A DNA stretch of 56,450 bases from Bryobacterales bacterium (GCA_022823865.1 JAJEHF010000072.1:1-56450); one strand, 5' to 3'; positions 16,868-27,861 are shown, counted from the stretch's first letter. Notes: generated from the sequence alone by a model not told the origin. A program made the numbers and translations.

Positions 16868-19561
16868 ATGCCCCTAAGACCCCGCTTGCCCTTGACCGCC
16901 GGCATCCTGTTCGCTCTGGCCGGTACATGCCAGTTCTTGTGCGCCGCCGAGCTGCCGGCACCCGCTGATCGCAAGATCGACTTCATGCGCGACGTCGATC
17001 CGATCTTCGTCCAGCACTGCTACGCCTGCCATGGCGACGATGCCGCGATGAACGGCTACAGTCTGTGGCGGAGGAAGTCCGCCGAGCGCGGCGGCTACTC
17101 TGGCAAGCCCGGATTTGTCAGGGGCGATAGCGCGAATAGCCGCCTGATCCACTTGGTTGCGGGCTTGGAGGAGAATCTGATCATGCCGCCAGCCGGCGGC
17201 CCTCTGACGGACGAACAGATCGGCATTCTGCGCGCTTGGATCGACCAAGGCGCGCCGTTTGCCAGCACGCGCTTCGACGACAGCACCAAGCGCGAGGAAC
17301 AGCCTTGGGTTCACATGGACTACGGCCCGGTGATCTCGGCCAGCGTAACGGTGAAGGAGCCGGAAGATCCCCGCGCGGACAAGCAGCCGGGCGACAACAT
17401 CAGCTACAAGTCGCACGCCGTCATGCTCGGGGCCGAACGCCGCGCCGGGGTCATCTTTGATACCGAGCTGTTGCGGATGTCGGCAGGATGGAACGGTCCG
17501 CAATACGTATTGACGGGCACGGTCTATGACTGGCGGCACGGGCCGCACCCGCACTTGGACGGCAAGCCTGTGTTCGAGACCCCGGTCGCCCCGGGCTGGG
17601 CTCGTGACGGAAGCTTCGCTGATCCCCGCCCCGAGGGATTTGGCCCGCTGCCTGCGGATTGGGCCAGGTACAAGGGACGCTACATGTTCGGCGACAGGGT
17701 GGTGCTCGAGTACAGCGTAGGCGATGCCAATGTGCTTGAAATGCCGGGCCTAGAGACCGACTGGGGAGTTGAGGCACTGACTCGCACCATCGAAGTCGGC
17801 CCTTCGCGCGAGCCGCTCTTGCTAGAGGTGGCCGCCCTGCAGGGTGGGCAGGTCCGTCAGCTTTCGCTCAAGAACCTCAACCAAGGAAACGGGCCGGCGA
17901 TTGAACACCTCGTGTATCTTGGCGGCGATGAAGGCACGGCTGTCGGTGTCGCCGGTCTGGGCAAGAGGGCCAGATGGGACCTGTCGGCGGCGGGCGAGGT
18001 GCGCTTGAGCATTCCTCGGTCTGGCGAGGAACAGCGCTTCACTCTTTACTACGCCGACGTGCGCGCCCAGCGTCTAGGGGCGTTTGCCGGTGCGTTGCGG
18101 CAAGCCCCGCGGCCAGAGCGGCTCGAGCCCTACACCCGGGGTGGGCCGCGAACCTACCGCAAGACGGTCGAAACGCAGGGGCGGCTTGGAGGTGGCGGCG
18201 GCGCGTGGACCGTGGACGAGATCACGCTGCCCTTCGACAACCCTTGGGAATCGTGGTTCCGGCCCACTGACTTTGCCTTTTTTGACGACGATCGAGCGGC
18301 AGTCGCAACGTGGTCCGGCGACATCTGGATCGTCGACGGCGTGGACGAGGACTTGGACAAGCTGACGTGGAGCCGCTATGCGGTCGGCTTCCACATGCCC
18401 CAGGGCTTGGAAGTTGTGGACGGCAAGGTGTATGTGTTGGATCGCGACCAGATCACGATCCTGCACGATCTAAACCGGGACGGCCAAGCTGACTACTACG
18501 AGAACTTCAACAACGAGTTTCACGTCACGCATCATTTCCACGAATTCACCTTCGATCTCGACCGCGACAGCGCCGGCAACTTCTACTTCGCGAAAGCCGC
18601 CCGCCACGCCTTGCCCGCCAAGGTGAAGCACCATGGCGTCATCTTCAAGATGGACCCTGACGGCAAGAACCTTGAGGTCGTCTGCACGGGCTTCCGCGTG
18701 CCCAACGGAGTCGCCGTCGGACCGAATGGAGAGATCACCACCTCCGACCAAGAAGGCCACTGGATTCCCTCCACTCGCGTGAACCTGTGCTCGCCGGGCA
18801 GCTTTCATGGCTACATGTGGGGCGGCAGCATCGGCGATCGGACAACGTATGACAATCCGATCACTTGGCTTCCGATCTCCGTAGACAACTCCGGCGCCGG
18901 CCAAGCATGGATCGGGAGCGATAAGTGGGGGCCGTTCAAGGGACACTTGGTGCACTCGTCGTTCGGGCGGGGCAAGGTCTTCTTGGTGCTGATGGAGAAC
19001 ATCGGCGATGGAGTGCAGGGCGGCGCCGTAGAACTGCCCGTTGATTTCGATTCCGGCCTAATGCGTCCAGACTTTCGCAAGAGCGATGGCAACCTTTACT
19101 TGGTGGGCCTGTATGGCTGGGGTACCAAGCGCAAGGCCGTGGGCGGCTTTTATCGCGCGCGATTCACAGGCGGCAAAGTGCTGGTCCCGAGCGAGCTGCA
19201 TGTCAGCAAGAAGGGCATTGACGTGTCCTTCCTGCACGAGCTGGACCCGGCGAGCGCCGAGGATCCCGCCAACTACAGCGCGAAGCGGTGGAATTACAAG
19301 TGGCTCAGCCGCTACGGCTCTGATCGCTGGAAGCTGGACGGTGACCAAGGAGTCGAGGTGATGACGGTGCGATCGGCCACGCTGCTGCCCGATCGCAAGA
19401 CCGTCCGGATCGTTGTGGACGATCTCAGGCCGGTCATGCAGATGATGACCGGCATCAGTATCCGCACGGCTTCCGGAGATCGCATCGACACCGAGATCAG
19501 CCACTCGATTCATGCGCTCGTCGATGAGCCTGGCACGCCGTTCGTGGCCAAGTACGAATAA
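16868..19561 (+). CDS. Exported c-type cytochrome / DUF6797 / beta-propeller protein
   Basis: An 897-residue protein with a signal peptide (about 1-27), a planctomycete-type cytochrome c domain with one heme motif CYACH (51-55) and a likely axial Met in the MPPAGGPL segment, then a DUF6797-like region (PWVHMDYGPVI, NISYKSHAVML, VIFDTELLRMSAGW, FGPLPADWARYKGRYMFGDRVVLEYSVGD), and a C-terminal beta-propeller of the glucose/sorbosone dehydrogenase or NHL kind (SGDIWIVDGVDEDLDKLTW, PQGLEVVDGKVYVLDRDQ, PNGVAVGPNGEIT). The layout is common in Planctomycetota, Verrucomicrobiota and Acidobacteriota and suggests a periplasmic sugar or polymer oxidation step with electron transfer through the heme. Substrate unknown. 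A TACAAT -10-like box at 16848-16853 precedes the ATG. Confidence 0.85.
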   Translation: MPLRPRLPLTAGILFALAGTCQFLCAAELPAPADRKIDFMRDVDPIFVQHCYACHGDDAAMNGYSLWRRKSAERGGYSGKPGFVRGDSANSRLIHLVAGLEENLIMPPAGGPLTDEQIGILRAWIDQGAPFASTRFDDSTKREEQPWVHMDYGPVISASVTVKEPEDPRADKQPGDNISYKSHAVMLGAERRAGVIFDTELLRMSAGWNGPQYVLTGTVYDWRHGPHPHLDGKPVFETPVAPGWARDGSFADPRPEGFGPLPADWARYKGRYMFGDRVVLEYSVGDANVLEMPGLETDWGVEALTRTIEVGPSREPLLLEVAALQGGQVRQLSLKNLNQGNGPAIEHLVYLGGDEGTAVGVAGLGKRARWDLSAAGEVRLSIPRSGEEQRFTLYYADVRAQRLGAFAGALRQAPRPERLEPYTRGGPRTYRKTVETQGRLGGGGGAWTVDEITLPFDNPWESWFRPTDFAFFDDDRAAVATWSGDIWIVDGVDEDLDKLTWSRYAVGFHMPQGLEVVDGKVYVLDRDQITILHDLNRDGQADYYENFNNEFHVTHHFHEFTFDLDRDSAGNFYFAKAARHALPAKVKHHGVIFKMDPDGKNLEVVCTGFRVPNGVAVGPNGEITTSDQEGHWIPSTRVNLCSPGSFHGYMWGGSIGDRTTYDNPITWLPISVDNSGAGQAWIGSDKWGPFKGHLVHSSFGRGKVFLVLMENIGDGVQGGAVELPVDFDSGLMRPDFRKSDGNLYLVGLYGWGTKRKAVGGFYRARFTGGKVLVPSELHVSKKGIDVSFLHELDPASAEDPANYSAKRWNYKWLSRYGSDRWKLDGDQGVEVMTVRSATLLPDRKTVRIVVDDLRPVMQMMTGISIRTASGDRIDTEISHSIHALVDEPGTPFVAKYE

Positions 19562-19633
19562 TGCTTGTCGCCGTCCACCAGCAGCGCGCAGCCATTGGCG
19601 TGCGCCTGCAGGGCGTGCCTGCGTAGCATCCGG

Positions 19634-19658
19634 CGAAACTTCGCTAAGGTTCGTTTCG
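19634..19658. repeat. Inverted repeat upstream of the DUF1499 gene
   Basis: CGAAAC - 13 nt - GTTTCG lies between the stop of the cytochrome gene and the DUF1499 gene. It may be a terminator remnant or an operator; there is no U-run. Confidence 0.3.
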
Positions 19659-19677
19659 GGCTGTGTCAACCAATGCC

Positions 19678-20073
19678 ATGACGGGGAACACGCAAGCCGA
19701 CATCGCGTCGCGACAACTGTCTCCTTGCCCGTGGTGGCCCAAATGCGTATGCAGCCGAGACGACGCTTCGCGCCTCACCCGCGTCGAGCCTTTCGCCGTG
19801 TCGGGAGACGCCGCCGTCTATTTCGCTCGGCTGAAGGACCTCGTGCTCTGCATGCCACGTACGGAGGTCGTCACGGAAACGAACGACTATTTCCATGTCG
19901 TGCGCCGGACCCGGTTCGGATATCCCGACGACATGGAGTTTCGTCTGTTTCGAGCCGAGCGCGTGATCCACGTGCGCGCTGCGTCACGGATAGCACCATT
20001 CTGGGATTTTGGAGTCAACCGGCGACGCGTTGAGAGGCTCCGGCGACAGCTTGAGAGCGGGCCGAAGATGTGA
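19678..20073 (+). CDS. DUF1499 family protein
   Basis: A 131-residue protein from the ATG at 19678 (a GTG at 19663 would add five). It matches DUF1499 in order: PCPWWPKCVCSRD near the N-terminus (cf. the family CPxSPNCV), RTEVVTETNDYFHVVRRT, RFGYPDDMEFRLF, then VIHVRAASRIAPFWDFGVNRRRVERLR. The function of this family is not known; many members are exported lipoproteins, but no signal peptide is seen here, so the N-terminus may have been lost or the protein is cytoplasmic. The gene stands alone between the cytochrome gene and the esterase gene. Confidence 0.75.
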   Translation: MTGNTQADIASRQLSPCPWWPKCVCSRDDASRLTRVEPFAVSGDAAVYFARLKDLVLCMPRTEVVTETNDYFHVVRRTRFGYPDDMEFRLFRAERVIHVRAASRIAPFWDFGVNRRRVERLRRQLESGPKM

Positions 20074-20393
20074 AAATGCTCGAACGGCTATCCGACCGCA
20101 CCAGATTCCCCGCGCGGAATCGAATGCTTCTCGATGGACGCCGGATCGGGCCTGTGACGCAGCCGATCGCACGAGCCGCACATAGCACCGAGAGCGCTGT
20201 CTGAACGTGATTTCGAGACGCCGGGCAGTCGGAGTGCGGCACGAGCGGCGACCATTGCGTTTGGCGCTCAGCTGGGACGGTCCAGACTGTTTCCTCGCCA
20301 TTGGGCGTGACCGCTCGATCAGTCCTCGGCCGCCTCGCTTCACCAATGCCGACGGTCGCGATCCGGAATGATCCCGGTGCTAGACTTGATCCG
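20074..20393. other. 320-bp intergenic stretch
   Basis: No gene, tRNA or repeat was seen. It ends with TAGACT (20381-20386), a -10-like box 7 nt before the esterase start, and no Shine-Dalgarno sequence, so the esterase mRNA may be leaderless. Some short frames on both strands are open but have no recognisable content. Confidence 0.4.
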
Positions 20394-21260
20394 ATGAAAC
20401 TGCCCCTACTCGCCTGTCTGCTCGCCTTGACCAGCGCCGCAGCTCTCGCGCAGCAGCGCGAATTCAAGCCCGACAAGGAAATCGTCTTCAAGCAGTTCGA
20501 AAAGGATCCGCTGGAGTTGCACGTTTTCCTGCCCGAAGGCTGGAAGTCCAGCGACAAGCGCGCGGCTGCGGTCTTCTTCTTCGGCGGGGGCTGGGTTGGC
20601 GGCACCCCAACCCAGTTCTTCCCGCACAGCCGCTATCTGGCTTCGCGCGGCATGGTCGCCATCAGTGCCCAGTACCGCACGCGCGGCAGCCATGGCACGA
20701 TGCCCAGGCAGTGTGTCGCAGATGGCAAGTCCGCGGTGCGTTGGGTTCGCAAGCATGCTGCGGAACTGGGTGTGGATCCCAACCGGATTGCGGCAGGCGG
20801 AGGATCCGCCGGCGGCCACGTCGCAGCCACCACCGGGGTGATTGACGGGCTTGAAGAGAAGGGCGAGGACGCGTCCGTTAGCTCCAAGCCCGACGCGCTG
20901 CTCTTGTTCAATCCGGTCACGGACCTCTCCGGCCGAATCGGGCGCTGGGGCGAGGATCCAGAGGCGGGCTCGCCGCTACACCACGTCGACGCGGGTGATC
21001 CGCCGACGATTGTCTTCCACGGCAAGGCTGACACGACGGTTGCGTTCGAGACCGCCGAGGCCTTTTGCGATGCCATGACGAAGGCTGGCAACCGTTGCGA
21101 GCTGGTCGGTTACGAGGGCCGTCCGCACGGCTTCTTCAACTACGGCCGCAGCCGTGCTGCCTACACCAGCACGGTCTGGCACATGGACCGCTTCTTGGCG
21201 TCTCTTGGATACCTTGAGGGCCAGCCGGTGGTCGGCCAGCCGGGCGATCCAACTTGGTAG
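20394..21260 (+). CDS. Exported alpha/beta hydrolase (carboxylesterase-like)
   Basis: A 288-residue protein from the ATG at 20394, chosen because it gives a signal peptide (MKLPLLACLLALTSAAALA). The alpha/beta-hydrolase features are visible: oxyanion-type FFFGGGWVGG, nucleophile elbow GGGSAGGH, Asp in FHGKADTTV and His in GRPHGFFNYG. It resembles the BD-FAE/acetyl-esterase group, which deacylates small esters or plant polysaccharides. An amidohydrolase gene follows about 90 bp downstream and may belong to the same unit. Confidence 0.88.
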   Translation: MKLPLLACLLALTSAAALAQQREFKPDKEIVFKQFEKDPLELHVFLPEGWKSSDKRAAAVFFFGGGWVGGTPTQFFPHSRYLASRGMVAISAQYRTRGSHGTMPRQCVADGKSAVRWVRKHAAELGVDPNRIAAGGGSAGGHVAATTGVIDGLEEKGEDASVSSKPDALLLFNPVTDLSGRIGRWGEDPEAGSPLHHVDAGDPPTIVFHGKADTTVAFETAEAFCDAMTKAGNRCELVGYEGRPHGFFNYGRSRAAYTSTVWHMDRFLASLGYLEGQPVVGQPGDPTW

Positions 21261-21349
21261 CGTCGGCCGTTGAACCCGCGAAGAGCCGGTCGGTGCCGGC
21301 TCGGTTCCTAGGAGTTCGCTCCTGGCGGAGGCGGCGAGTGATTGCGGTG

Positions 21350-23092
21350 ATGCGCTTGGCCGCACTGCTTGTGCTTCTCGGCGCGGCTGCGATGGCGCAG
21401 CAGTGGCCGCCCGTGCGCGAGGTTCCGGCCGGGCCGGCCGACACGCTCTACTACAACGGCAAGATCATCACCATGTGGGACGAGCGCCCCGTGGTCGAAT
21501 CCATGACCGTCGCCTCCGGGCGCGTCTTGGATGTCGGCACGACCCAGATCGTGGGTCGCAAGACCGGGCCTCGGACGCGCCAGGTGAACCTGCACGGCAG
21601 AACGGTGCTGCCCGGATTGATCGACAGCCATGTCCACCCCATCAAGGCGGCCTTGGCTGAAGCAGACGGCGAGATTCCCGTATTGCGGAGTTTCGAGGCG
21701 GTGCGTCGCCACATCGAAGCACAGCCTGCCGGCAAGGGCCTGATCTTCGTCCCGAAGGTCTATTCCACCCGCCTTCGGGAGCGTCGCTATCCGAGCCGCT
21801 GGGAGATCGACGAGTATGCCAGCGACCGTCCCGTCATGCTCGACAACGGGTATGCCGCGGTGCTGAACTCGGCGGCCCTGGAACTGGCGGGCGTTTCGGC
21901 CGACACCGCCGATCCGGCCAACGGAAAGCTGGTGCGGAACGACGCCGGCGAACCCACCGGGCTGATCGTCGGAGCGCGCCAGCTCGTGGCGCCGCTGCTG
22001 GAGGCGCGCACCTATAGCGACGCCGAAATGGTCACTGCCTTGGCCGCCATGCAGAGCGCGTACAGCATGGCCGGCCTGACGAGCGTCATTGATCGCAGCC
22101 AGACCGCTGCTGGGTTTAGCGCCTACCAGGACCTGTGGGAGCAGGGCAAGTTGCAAGTGCGGACATCGGTCACCCGCGTCGTCAACGCGGAACGGCCGGT
22201 GGAGCAGGTTCTGCGGGAGATCGAGGGGATCGCAGCCGTTACCGGCCACGGCGACGAAATGTTCCGCGTGGGCTCGCTGAAGGTCGTACTGGATGGCGGC
22301 ATCTTGCTCGGAACGGCTTTCATGCGGGCGCCCTACGGCCAGAACACGCAGGTCTATGGATTCGAGGATCCCGAGTACCGCGGCGAGTTGCGCATCCGTC
22401 CCCGCGATCTCGAGCGGATCGTGACATTGGCCGCTCGTCTCGGCTGGCAAATGACCGCCCACACGACCGGCGGCGGATCGACCGACGCCCTGCTGGATGC
22501 GTATGAAGCGGTCAATCGCAAGGTGCCGATTGAGGACCGTCGATTCACCCTCACTCACGCCAACTTTCTCAGCGGGGACGCGATTCGCCGCGCCGCCGCG
22601 CTGGGCGTTGTCGCGGACATGCAGCCGGCGTGGTACCACTTCGACGGGCCGGCCTTGGCCGGCGTGCTCGGGCCCGATCGCATGGGCACGTTGCAGCCCT
22701 ATCGCTCGATCATCGACGCGGGCGTCGTCGTCGCCGGGGGTTCGGATCACATGATCAAGTTCGACGCCCGGGAATCCGTCAATCCGTTCGATCCGTTCCT
22801 TGGTATGTGGATTGCCGTCACGCGCATGACCACTGACGGCTCGGTGCACAACCCCGAGCAGCGCATCACCCGCGAAGAGGCGTTGCGGATGTGGACGCTC
22901 AACGCGGCCTATCTGACGTTCGAGGAAGATGTCAAGGGATCGCTGGAGCCCGGCAAGTACGCCGACTTCGTCATCGTCGACCGTGACATCCTGACCTGCG
23001 CCGAGGACGAGCTGCGCGAGACGCGAGTCCTGGCAACGGTGTTGGGCGGTCGCGAGGTGTACTCGACCGCGCTACGGGCCTTGCCCGAATAG
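21350..23092 (+). CDS. Exported amidohydrolase (YtcJ-type, amidohydrolase 3)
   Basis: A 580-residue protein from the ATG at 21350, with a signal peptide (MRLAALLVLLGAAAMA). The metal-binding start of the TIM barrel is GLIDSHVHP, the late Asp region reads VVAGGSDHMI, and a typical C-terminal composite-domain closes with SLEPGKYADFVIVDRDIL. These features match the large YtcJ-like amidohydrolases, which cleave C-N bonds of unknown small substrates. The signal peptide puts it in the periplasm, next to an exported esterase, as expected for a degradation pair. It converges with thiC, 3 bp apart. Confidence 0.9.
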   Translation: MRLAALLVLLGAAAMAQQWPPVREVPAGPADTLYYNGKIITMWDERPVVESMTVASGRVLDVGTTQIVGRKTGPRTRQVNLHGRTVLPGLIDSHVHPIKAALAEADGEIPVLRSFEAVRRHIEAQPAGKGLIFVPKVYSTRLRERRYPSRWEIDEYASDRPVMLDNGYAAVLNSAALELAGVSADTADPANGKLVRNDAGEPTGLIVGARQLVAPLLEARTYSDAEMVTALAAMQSAYSMAGLTSVIDRSQTAAGFSAYQDLWEQGKLQVRTSVTRVVNAERPVEQVLREIEGIAAVTGHGDEMFRVGSLKVVLDGGILLGTAFMRAPYGQNTQVYGFEDPEYRGELRIRPRDLERIVTLAARLGWQMTAHTTGGGSTDALLDAYEAVNRKVPIEDRRFTLTHANFLSGDAIRRAAALGVVADMQPAWYHFDGPALAGVLGPDRMGTLQPYRSIIDAGVVVAGGSDHMIKFDARESVNPFDPFLGMWIAVTRMTTDGSVHNPEQRITREEALRMWTLNAAYLTFEEDVKGSLEPGKYADFVIVDRDILTCAEDELRETRVLATVLGGREVYSTALRALPE

Positions 23093-23095
23093 ACG

Positions 23096-24601
<1,506 letters not shown>

Positions 24602-24801
24602 CTAAGCGCTCCTAGCGGGGAACGACCGTCCGGCGGAGCTGCGTCCAGCTCATGCTCCCGGCACCGCACCGACAGCGATGCCGGTTTGCTCGGCTTGCCC
24701 GCGAAGGGGGCGGTCCGAATGTTCCGCGCTGTGCGCGACATCGCCGACTGACTCCGCCGCCAAGCGGTCGGCGCGATATGATTGGGGGCTTCCCTCGCTC
24801 C

Positions 24802-25755
24802 ATGCGCGTCAAGATTCTCCACCATGACCGCTGCTTCGACGGGGCGTGCTCTGCGGCGTTGTTCTCCAGCTTCGTCAGGCGCTCGCTGGCCCCTGGCGCC
24901 GAATTGTCCTACACCGGCCTCTATCACCGGGCCGATCAGCTGTTCGACGAGCGCGACTTCGATGGCGACATCAACGTCATCGTCGACTTCAAGTACTCAC
25001 CGTCCGAGAGGGTGACTTGGTGGTTCGATCACCACCAGAGCGCGTTCCTGTCGGATGCCGATGCCGAGCACTTCCGCCGAGACCGCTCGGGCAGGAAGTT
25101 CTTCGACCCCGGCTACAAGTCCTGTACCAAGTTCATCGCCAACACGCTCGCCGCCAAGTTCGGCTTTGACTCCGGGCACCTGGCAAACCTCGTTCACTGG
25201 GCGGATGTCCTCGACGGGGCCCAGCATCCGAGCGCCAAGGTTGCGGTGGAGATGAAGGAGCCCGCGCTCAAGCTCAACCTCATCGTCGAGTCCGCCGAGA
25301 CAAACATGACGCCCAGCGTCATCCCGCTGCTCGAGACAGAGCCATTGCATGCCATCGTCGAGAGGCCCGAGTACAAGCGAGAGTTCCGCAAGCTCTACGA
25401 GGGGCACATGCAGACGATGGAGACGATCAGCGAGAGAGCGGTCTGTCGCGGCGGCGTGGTCTTCTTCGACCTGGTGGGTACCGGGCTCAAGGGCTACAAC
25501 AAGTTCATCCCCTACTTCCTCTATCCGCAGAGCGCTTACACGGTTTCTCTGCTGGACGGGGGATTTCGTGCCAAGGTCTCGGTCGGTTCCAACCCCTGGG
25601 CTGCGGTCGAGCCGTCGCACAACCTCGCGGAGCTGTGCGAGCGCTACGGCGGTGGCGGGCATCCCCGCGTGGGTGCCATCAGTTTCAGTCCGGAGCAATT
25701 CAGCGAGGCGCGCTCGGCCGCCCTGGAGATCGCTGAGATCCTCTCGTCCATCTGA
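24802..25755 (+). CDS. DHH/DHHA1-type phosphoesterase
   Basis: A 317-residue protein from the ATG at 24802 (ATG 24778 would add eight). The DHH pattern is HHDRCFDGACSAAL (motif I), VIVDFKYS (motif II) and FDHHQSAF (the DHH motif itself), and the C-terminus has GGGGHPRVGAISF, the GGGH motif of the DHHA1 domain. Proteins with this layout are exonucleases or cyclic-dinucleotide/nanoRNA phosphodiesterases. It is soluble and cytoplasmic. The exact substrate is not evident; no CBS or PAS domain is attached. Confidence 0.88.
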   Translation: MRVKILHHDRCFDGACSAALFSSFVRRSLAPGAELSYTGLYHRADQLFDERDFDGDINVIVDFKYSPSERVTWWFDHHQSAFLSDADAEHFRRDRSGRKFFDPGYKSCTKFIANTLAAKFGFDSGHLANLVHWADVLDGAQHPSAKVAVEMKEPALKLNLIVESAETNMTPSVIPLLETEPLHAIVERPEYKREFRKLYEGHMQTMETISERAVCRGGVVFFDLVGTGLKGYNKFIPYFLYPQSAYTVSLLDGGFRAKVSVGSNPWAAVEPSHNLAELCERYGGGGHPRVGAISFSPEQFSEARSAALEIAEILSSI

Positions 25756-25757
25756 AT

Positions 25758-25784
25758 CGGGCGCTCGGCACGGGCTGGCGCCCG
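25758..25784. terminator. GC hairpin between convergent genes
   Basis: CGGGCGC (25758-25764) and GCGCCCG (25778-25784) form a perfect 7-bp stem with a 13-nt loop exactly between the ends of the DHH gene and lpxI. There is no U-run. A bidirectional transcription stop is the simplest reading. Confidence 0.45.
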
Positions 25785-25786
25785 GC

Positions 25787-26599
25787 TCATGCCGCAGCGG
25801 TCATCCCGTACACCGCGATACCCGCCTGATCCGCGTCCGCTACCAACTGCTCCTTCTCGAGCAGCAGCGTCTTCGCTGCGTCGACCGCGACGGCGGTCGC
25901 GTTCGCGGCCTGCATCTTCCGAATCGTCCGCGGACCGATCACCGGCACGTCGAAGCGCATGTCTTGGTTGGGCTTGGCCACTTTCACCAGCGTCAGCCGC
26001 CGCCCGTTGGACAGGCCCTTCGCGCGCTCCAGCAGTAAGTCCGTGCCCTCCATGGCTTCGACCGCCACGCACGCCTGCTCGCAGACGACCACGCTTTGGC
26101 CGATGTCGAATCCCGCCAGCGCCTGGGCGATTTCCCGGCCGTACCCCATATCGCTCAGTTCGCCCTTGGAAGGCTTCCGCCTCCCGTTAGGCCCTTCACG
26201 CGCAAGGCTGGAGGAGAGGAAGTGTGTCGAATCGAGCAGCGAGATCCCTTCGTCCTCCAAGACCTGCGCCAACGCGCCGAGCAGCGAATTGGTGTTCTTG
26301 CGCCGCAGGCTGTTGAGCAGCTTGAGCAGCCGCAAGTCAGGGCGGATTGCCGAGAAGATCTGCTTGTGCTGAATGCGCCCGCTCATCACCGCCTGGCGGA
26401 TTCCTTCGGCGTGGAACGTATCGATGAGCTTGGACAGCTGGCCGAGCGACACCCACTGGCAGGAATCGGCCAAGTCCTCCACTTCCGGCGCGGCCTCTTC
26501 CTTGACCGCAACCACCGCCATCTGGTGGCCTGCCGCTCGCGCGGCCTTCAGCGTGAGGATGGGAAAGCTGCCGCCTCCGGCGATGAGGCCGTACTTCAC
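25787..26599 (-). CDS. lpxI: UDP-2,3-diacylglucosamine pyrophosphatase LpxI
   Basis: LpxI hydrolyses UDP-2,3-diacylglucosamine to lipid X in lipid A synthesis, replacing the unrelated LpxH. This 270-residue protein has the LpxI start GLIAGGGSFPIL, then VMSGRIQHKQIF, GISLLDSTHFL, and DIGQSVVVCEQACVAVEAMEGTD with VAKPNQDMRFDVPVIGPRTI, all typical of the DUF1009/LpxI family. It starts with GTG at 26599 and overlaps the lpxA stop by 4 bases (GTGA), so translation is likely coupled. No membrane segment is seen. Third gene of the fabZ-lpxA-lpxI operon. Confidence 0.95.
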   Translation of the reverse strand: MKYGLIAGGGSFPILTLKAARAAGHQMAVVAVKEEAAPEVEDLADSCQWVSLGQLSKLIDTFHAEGIRQAVMSGRIQHKQIFSAIRPDLRLLKLLNSLRRKNTNSLLGALAQVLEDEGISLLDSTHFLSSSLAREGPNGRRKPSKGELSDMGYGREIAQALAGFDIGQSVVVCEQACVAVEAMEGTDLLLERAKGLSNGRRLTLVKVAKPNQDMRFDVPVIGPRTIRKMQAANATAVAVDAAKTLLLEKEQLVADADQAGIAVYGMTAAA

Positions 26600-27372
26600 G
26601 GGACGAACCCCCGATTGGAGCTGCGGACGAAGTCGCGCAGCTGATCGAGGTGCGGCGACGCGGGCAGTTCCGCCGCGATCTTGGCCAACGCTTGGTCGTT
26701 GTTGAGCTCGGAGTGAACCAAGATCTTGAAGGCCCGCCTGAGAGTCTGGATCTCCTCTACCGAGAACCCCCGTCTCTTCAGCCCGGTCGCGTTGACGTTA
26801 TGAGTCTTGGTCTCGCGCTCGCTTACGACGGTCGCGAACGGCAGCACGTCCTGCGTGACGACGCTGAACCCGCCCACGAAGCTGTGGGCACCGATGCGAC
26901 AGTACTGGTGGACGCCGCTGTGGGCGCCCACCCAAGCGTAGTCTTGCACCGAGACGTGCCCGCCCAGCGTCGCCGAGTGGCACAGGACGCAGTGCGAGCC
27001 GACGCAGCAGTCGTGCGCGACGTGCGCGTAGGCCTGCAGCAAGTTGTCGTCACCGATCGCGGTCAGGCTCCCGCCGCCCGCGGTGCCGCGGTGGATGGTG
27101 CAGAATTCGCGGATCTGGTTGCGATCGCCGATCGTCGTCCTCGAAGGCTCGCCTCGGTATTTCAGATCTTGGGGGGCCACGCCCACTGTCGAATACGGAT
27201 AGAAGCAGTTGTCACGCCCGATTTCCGTGTCGCCGTCGACGTAGACATGGGCCATCAATCGCGTGCCAGCATCGATCCGAGCGCCCGGCCCGACGATGCA
27301 GTACGGCCCGATCTCGGCGCTTGGGTCGACGCTCGCACCGGCGTCTACGATTGCCGTGCGGTGGATCGCCAT
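26596..27372 (-). CDS. lpxA: UDP-N-acetylglucosamine acyltransferase LpxA
   Basis: LpxA adds the first 3-OH fatty acid to UDP-GlcNAc, the committed step of lipid A synthesis. This 258-residue protein has left-handed beta-helix hexapeptide repeats from residue 3 on, the signature QIREFCTIHRGTAGGG, the catalytic His region AYAHVAHDCCVG, and the C-terminal helical part (NATGLKRRGFSVEEIQTLRRAFKIL). The ATG at 27372 overlaps the fabZ stop by one base (TGATG). The protein is close to the usual 262 residues. Confidence 0.97.
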   Translation of the reverse strand: MAIHRTAIVDAGASVDPSAEIGPYCIVGPGARIDAGTRLMAHVYVDGDTEIGRDNCFYPYSTVGVAPQDLKYRGEPSRTTIGDRNQIREFCTIHRGTAGGGSLTAIGDDNLLQAYAHVAHDCCVGSHCVLCHSATLGGHVSVQDYAWVGAHSGVHQYCRIGAHSFVGGFSVVTQDVLPFATVVSERETKTHNVNATGLKRRGFSVEEIQTLRRAFKILVHSELNNDQALAKIAAELPASPHLDQLRDFVRSSNRGFVP

Positions 27373-27815
27373 CACGCGTGTGCCGCGGGCTTGTCGGCGA
27401 TGCTGCACATGAGCACCGCTTGAGCCACGAGCCGGTCGCCCACATAGGCCTGGCCCTGCATCTTGATCACGTTGCCGCGCTGCCGCAAGATGTCCAGCTC
27501 CAAGCGCAGTTGGTCACCGGGAGTCACCTGGACGCGGAAGCGGCAATCATCGATCGAGGTGAACAGCACCACCTTGCGCTCGCGGTCCGCGATCGCTCCC
27601 AGCGCCAGAACTCCGCCGCACTGGGCCATGGCCTCCACGATCAAGACGCCGGGCATGATCGGGTTGCCCGGAAAGTGGCCCTGGAAGAACGGCTCGTTGA
27701 AGGTGACGTTCTTGATGCCGATGATCCGCTTGTCCGACATCTCGACAATCCTGTCCACGAGCAGCATCGGGTAGCGGTGCGGCAGGATCTTCTGGATTTC
27801 TTCGATATTCAACAT
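27372..27815 (-). CDS. fabZ: 3-hydroxyacyl-ACP dehydratase FabZ
   Basis: FabZ dehydrates 3-hydroxyacyl-ACP in fatty acid elongation and shares this substrate with LpxA, which is why the genes are often joined. The 147-residue protein has ILPHRYPMLLVDRI at the start and the active-site segment FFQGHFPGNPIMPGVLIVEA with His47 and Glu61. It leads the operon; a perfect TATAAT sits about 46 bp upstream. Confidence 0.97.
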   Translation of the reverse strand: MLNIEEIQKILPHRYPMLLVDRIVEMSDKRIIGIKNVTFNEPFFQGHFPGNPIMPGVLIVEAMAQCGGVLALGAIADRERKVVLFTSIDDCRFRVQVTPGDQLRLELDILRQRGNVIKMQGQAYVGDRLVAQAVLMCSIADKPAAHA

Positions 27816-27861
27816 CGCTGGAGCCCCGGAGCGCGGCGGGCCCGCCTTGCGCGAAACTGCG

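Noticed and set aside
19624..19629. TAGCAT as a promoter of the DUF1499 gene
   Set aside because: No -35 at a suitable distance, and the hexamer also occurs inside coding regions, for example near 47033.
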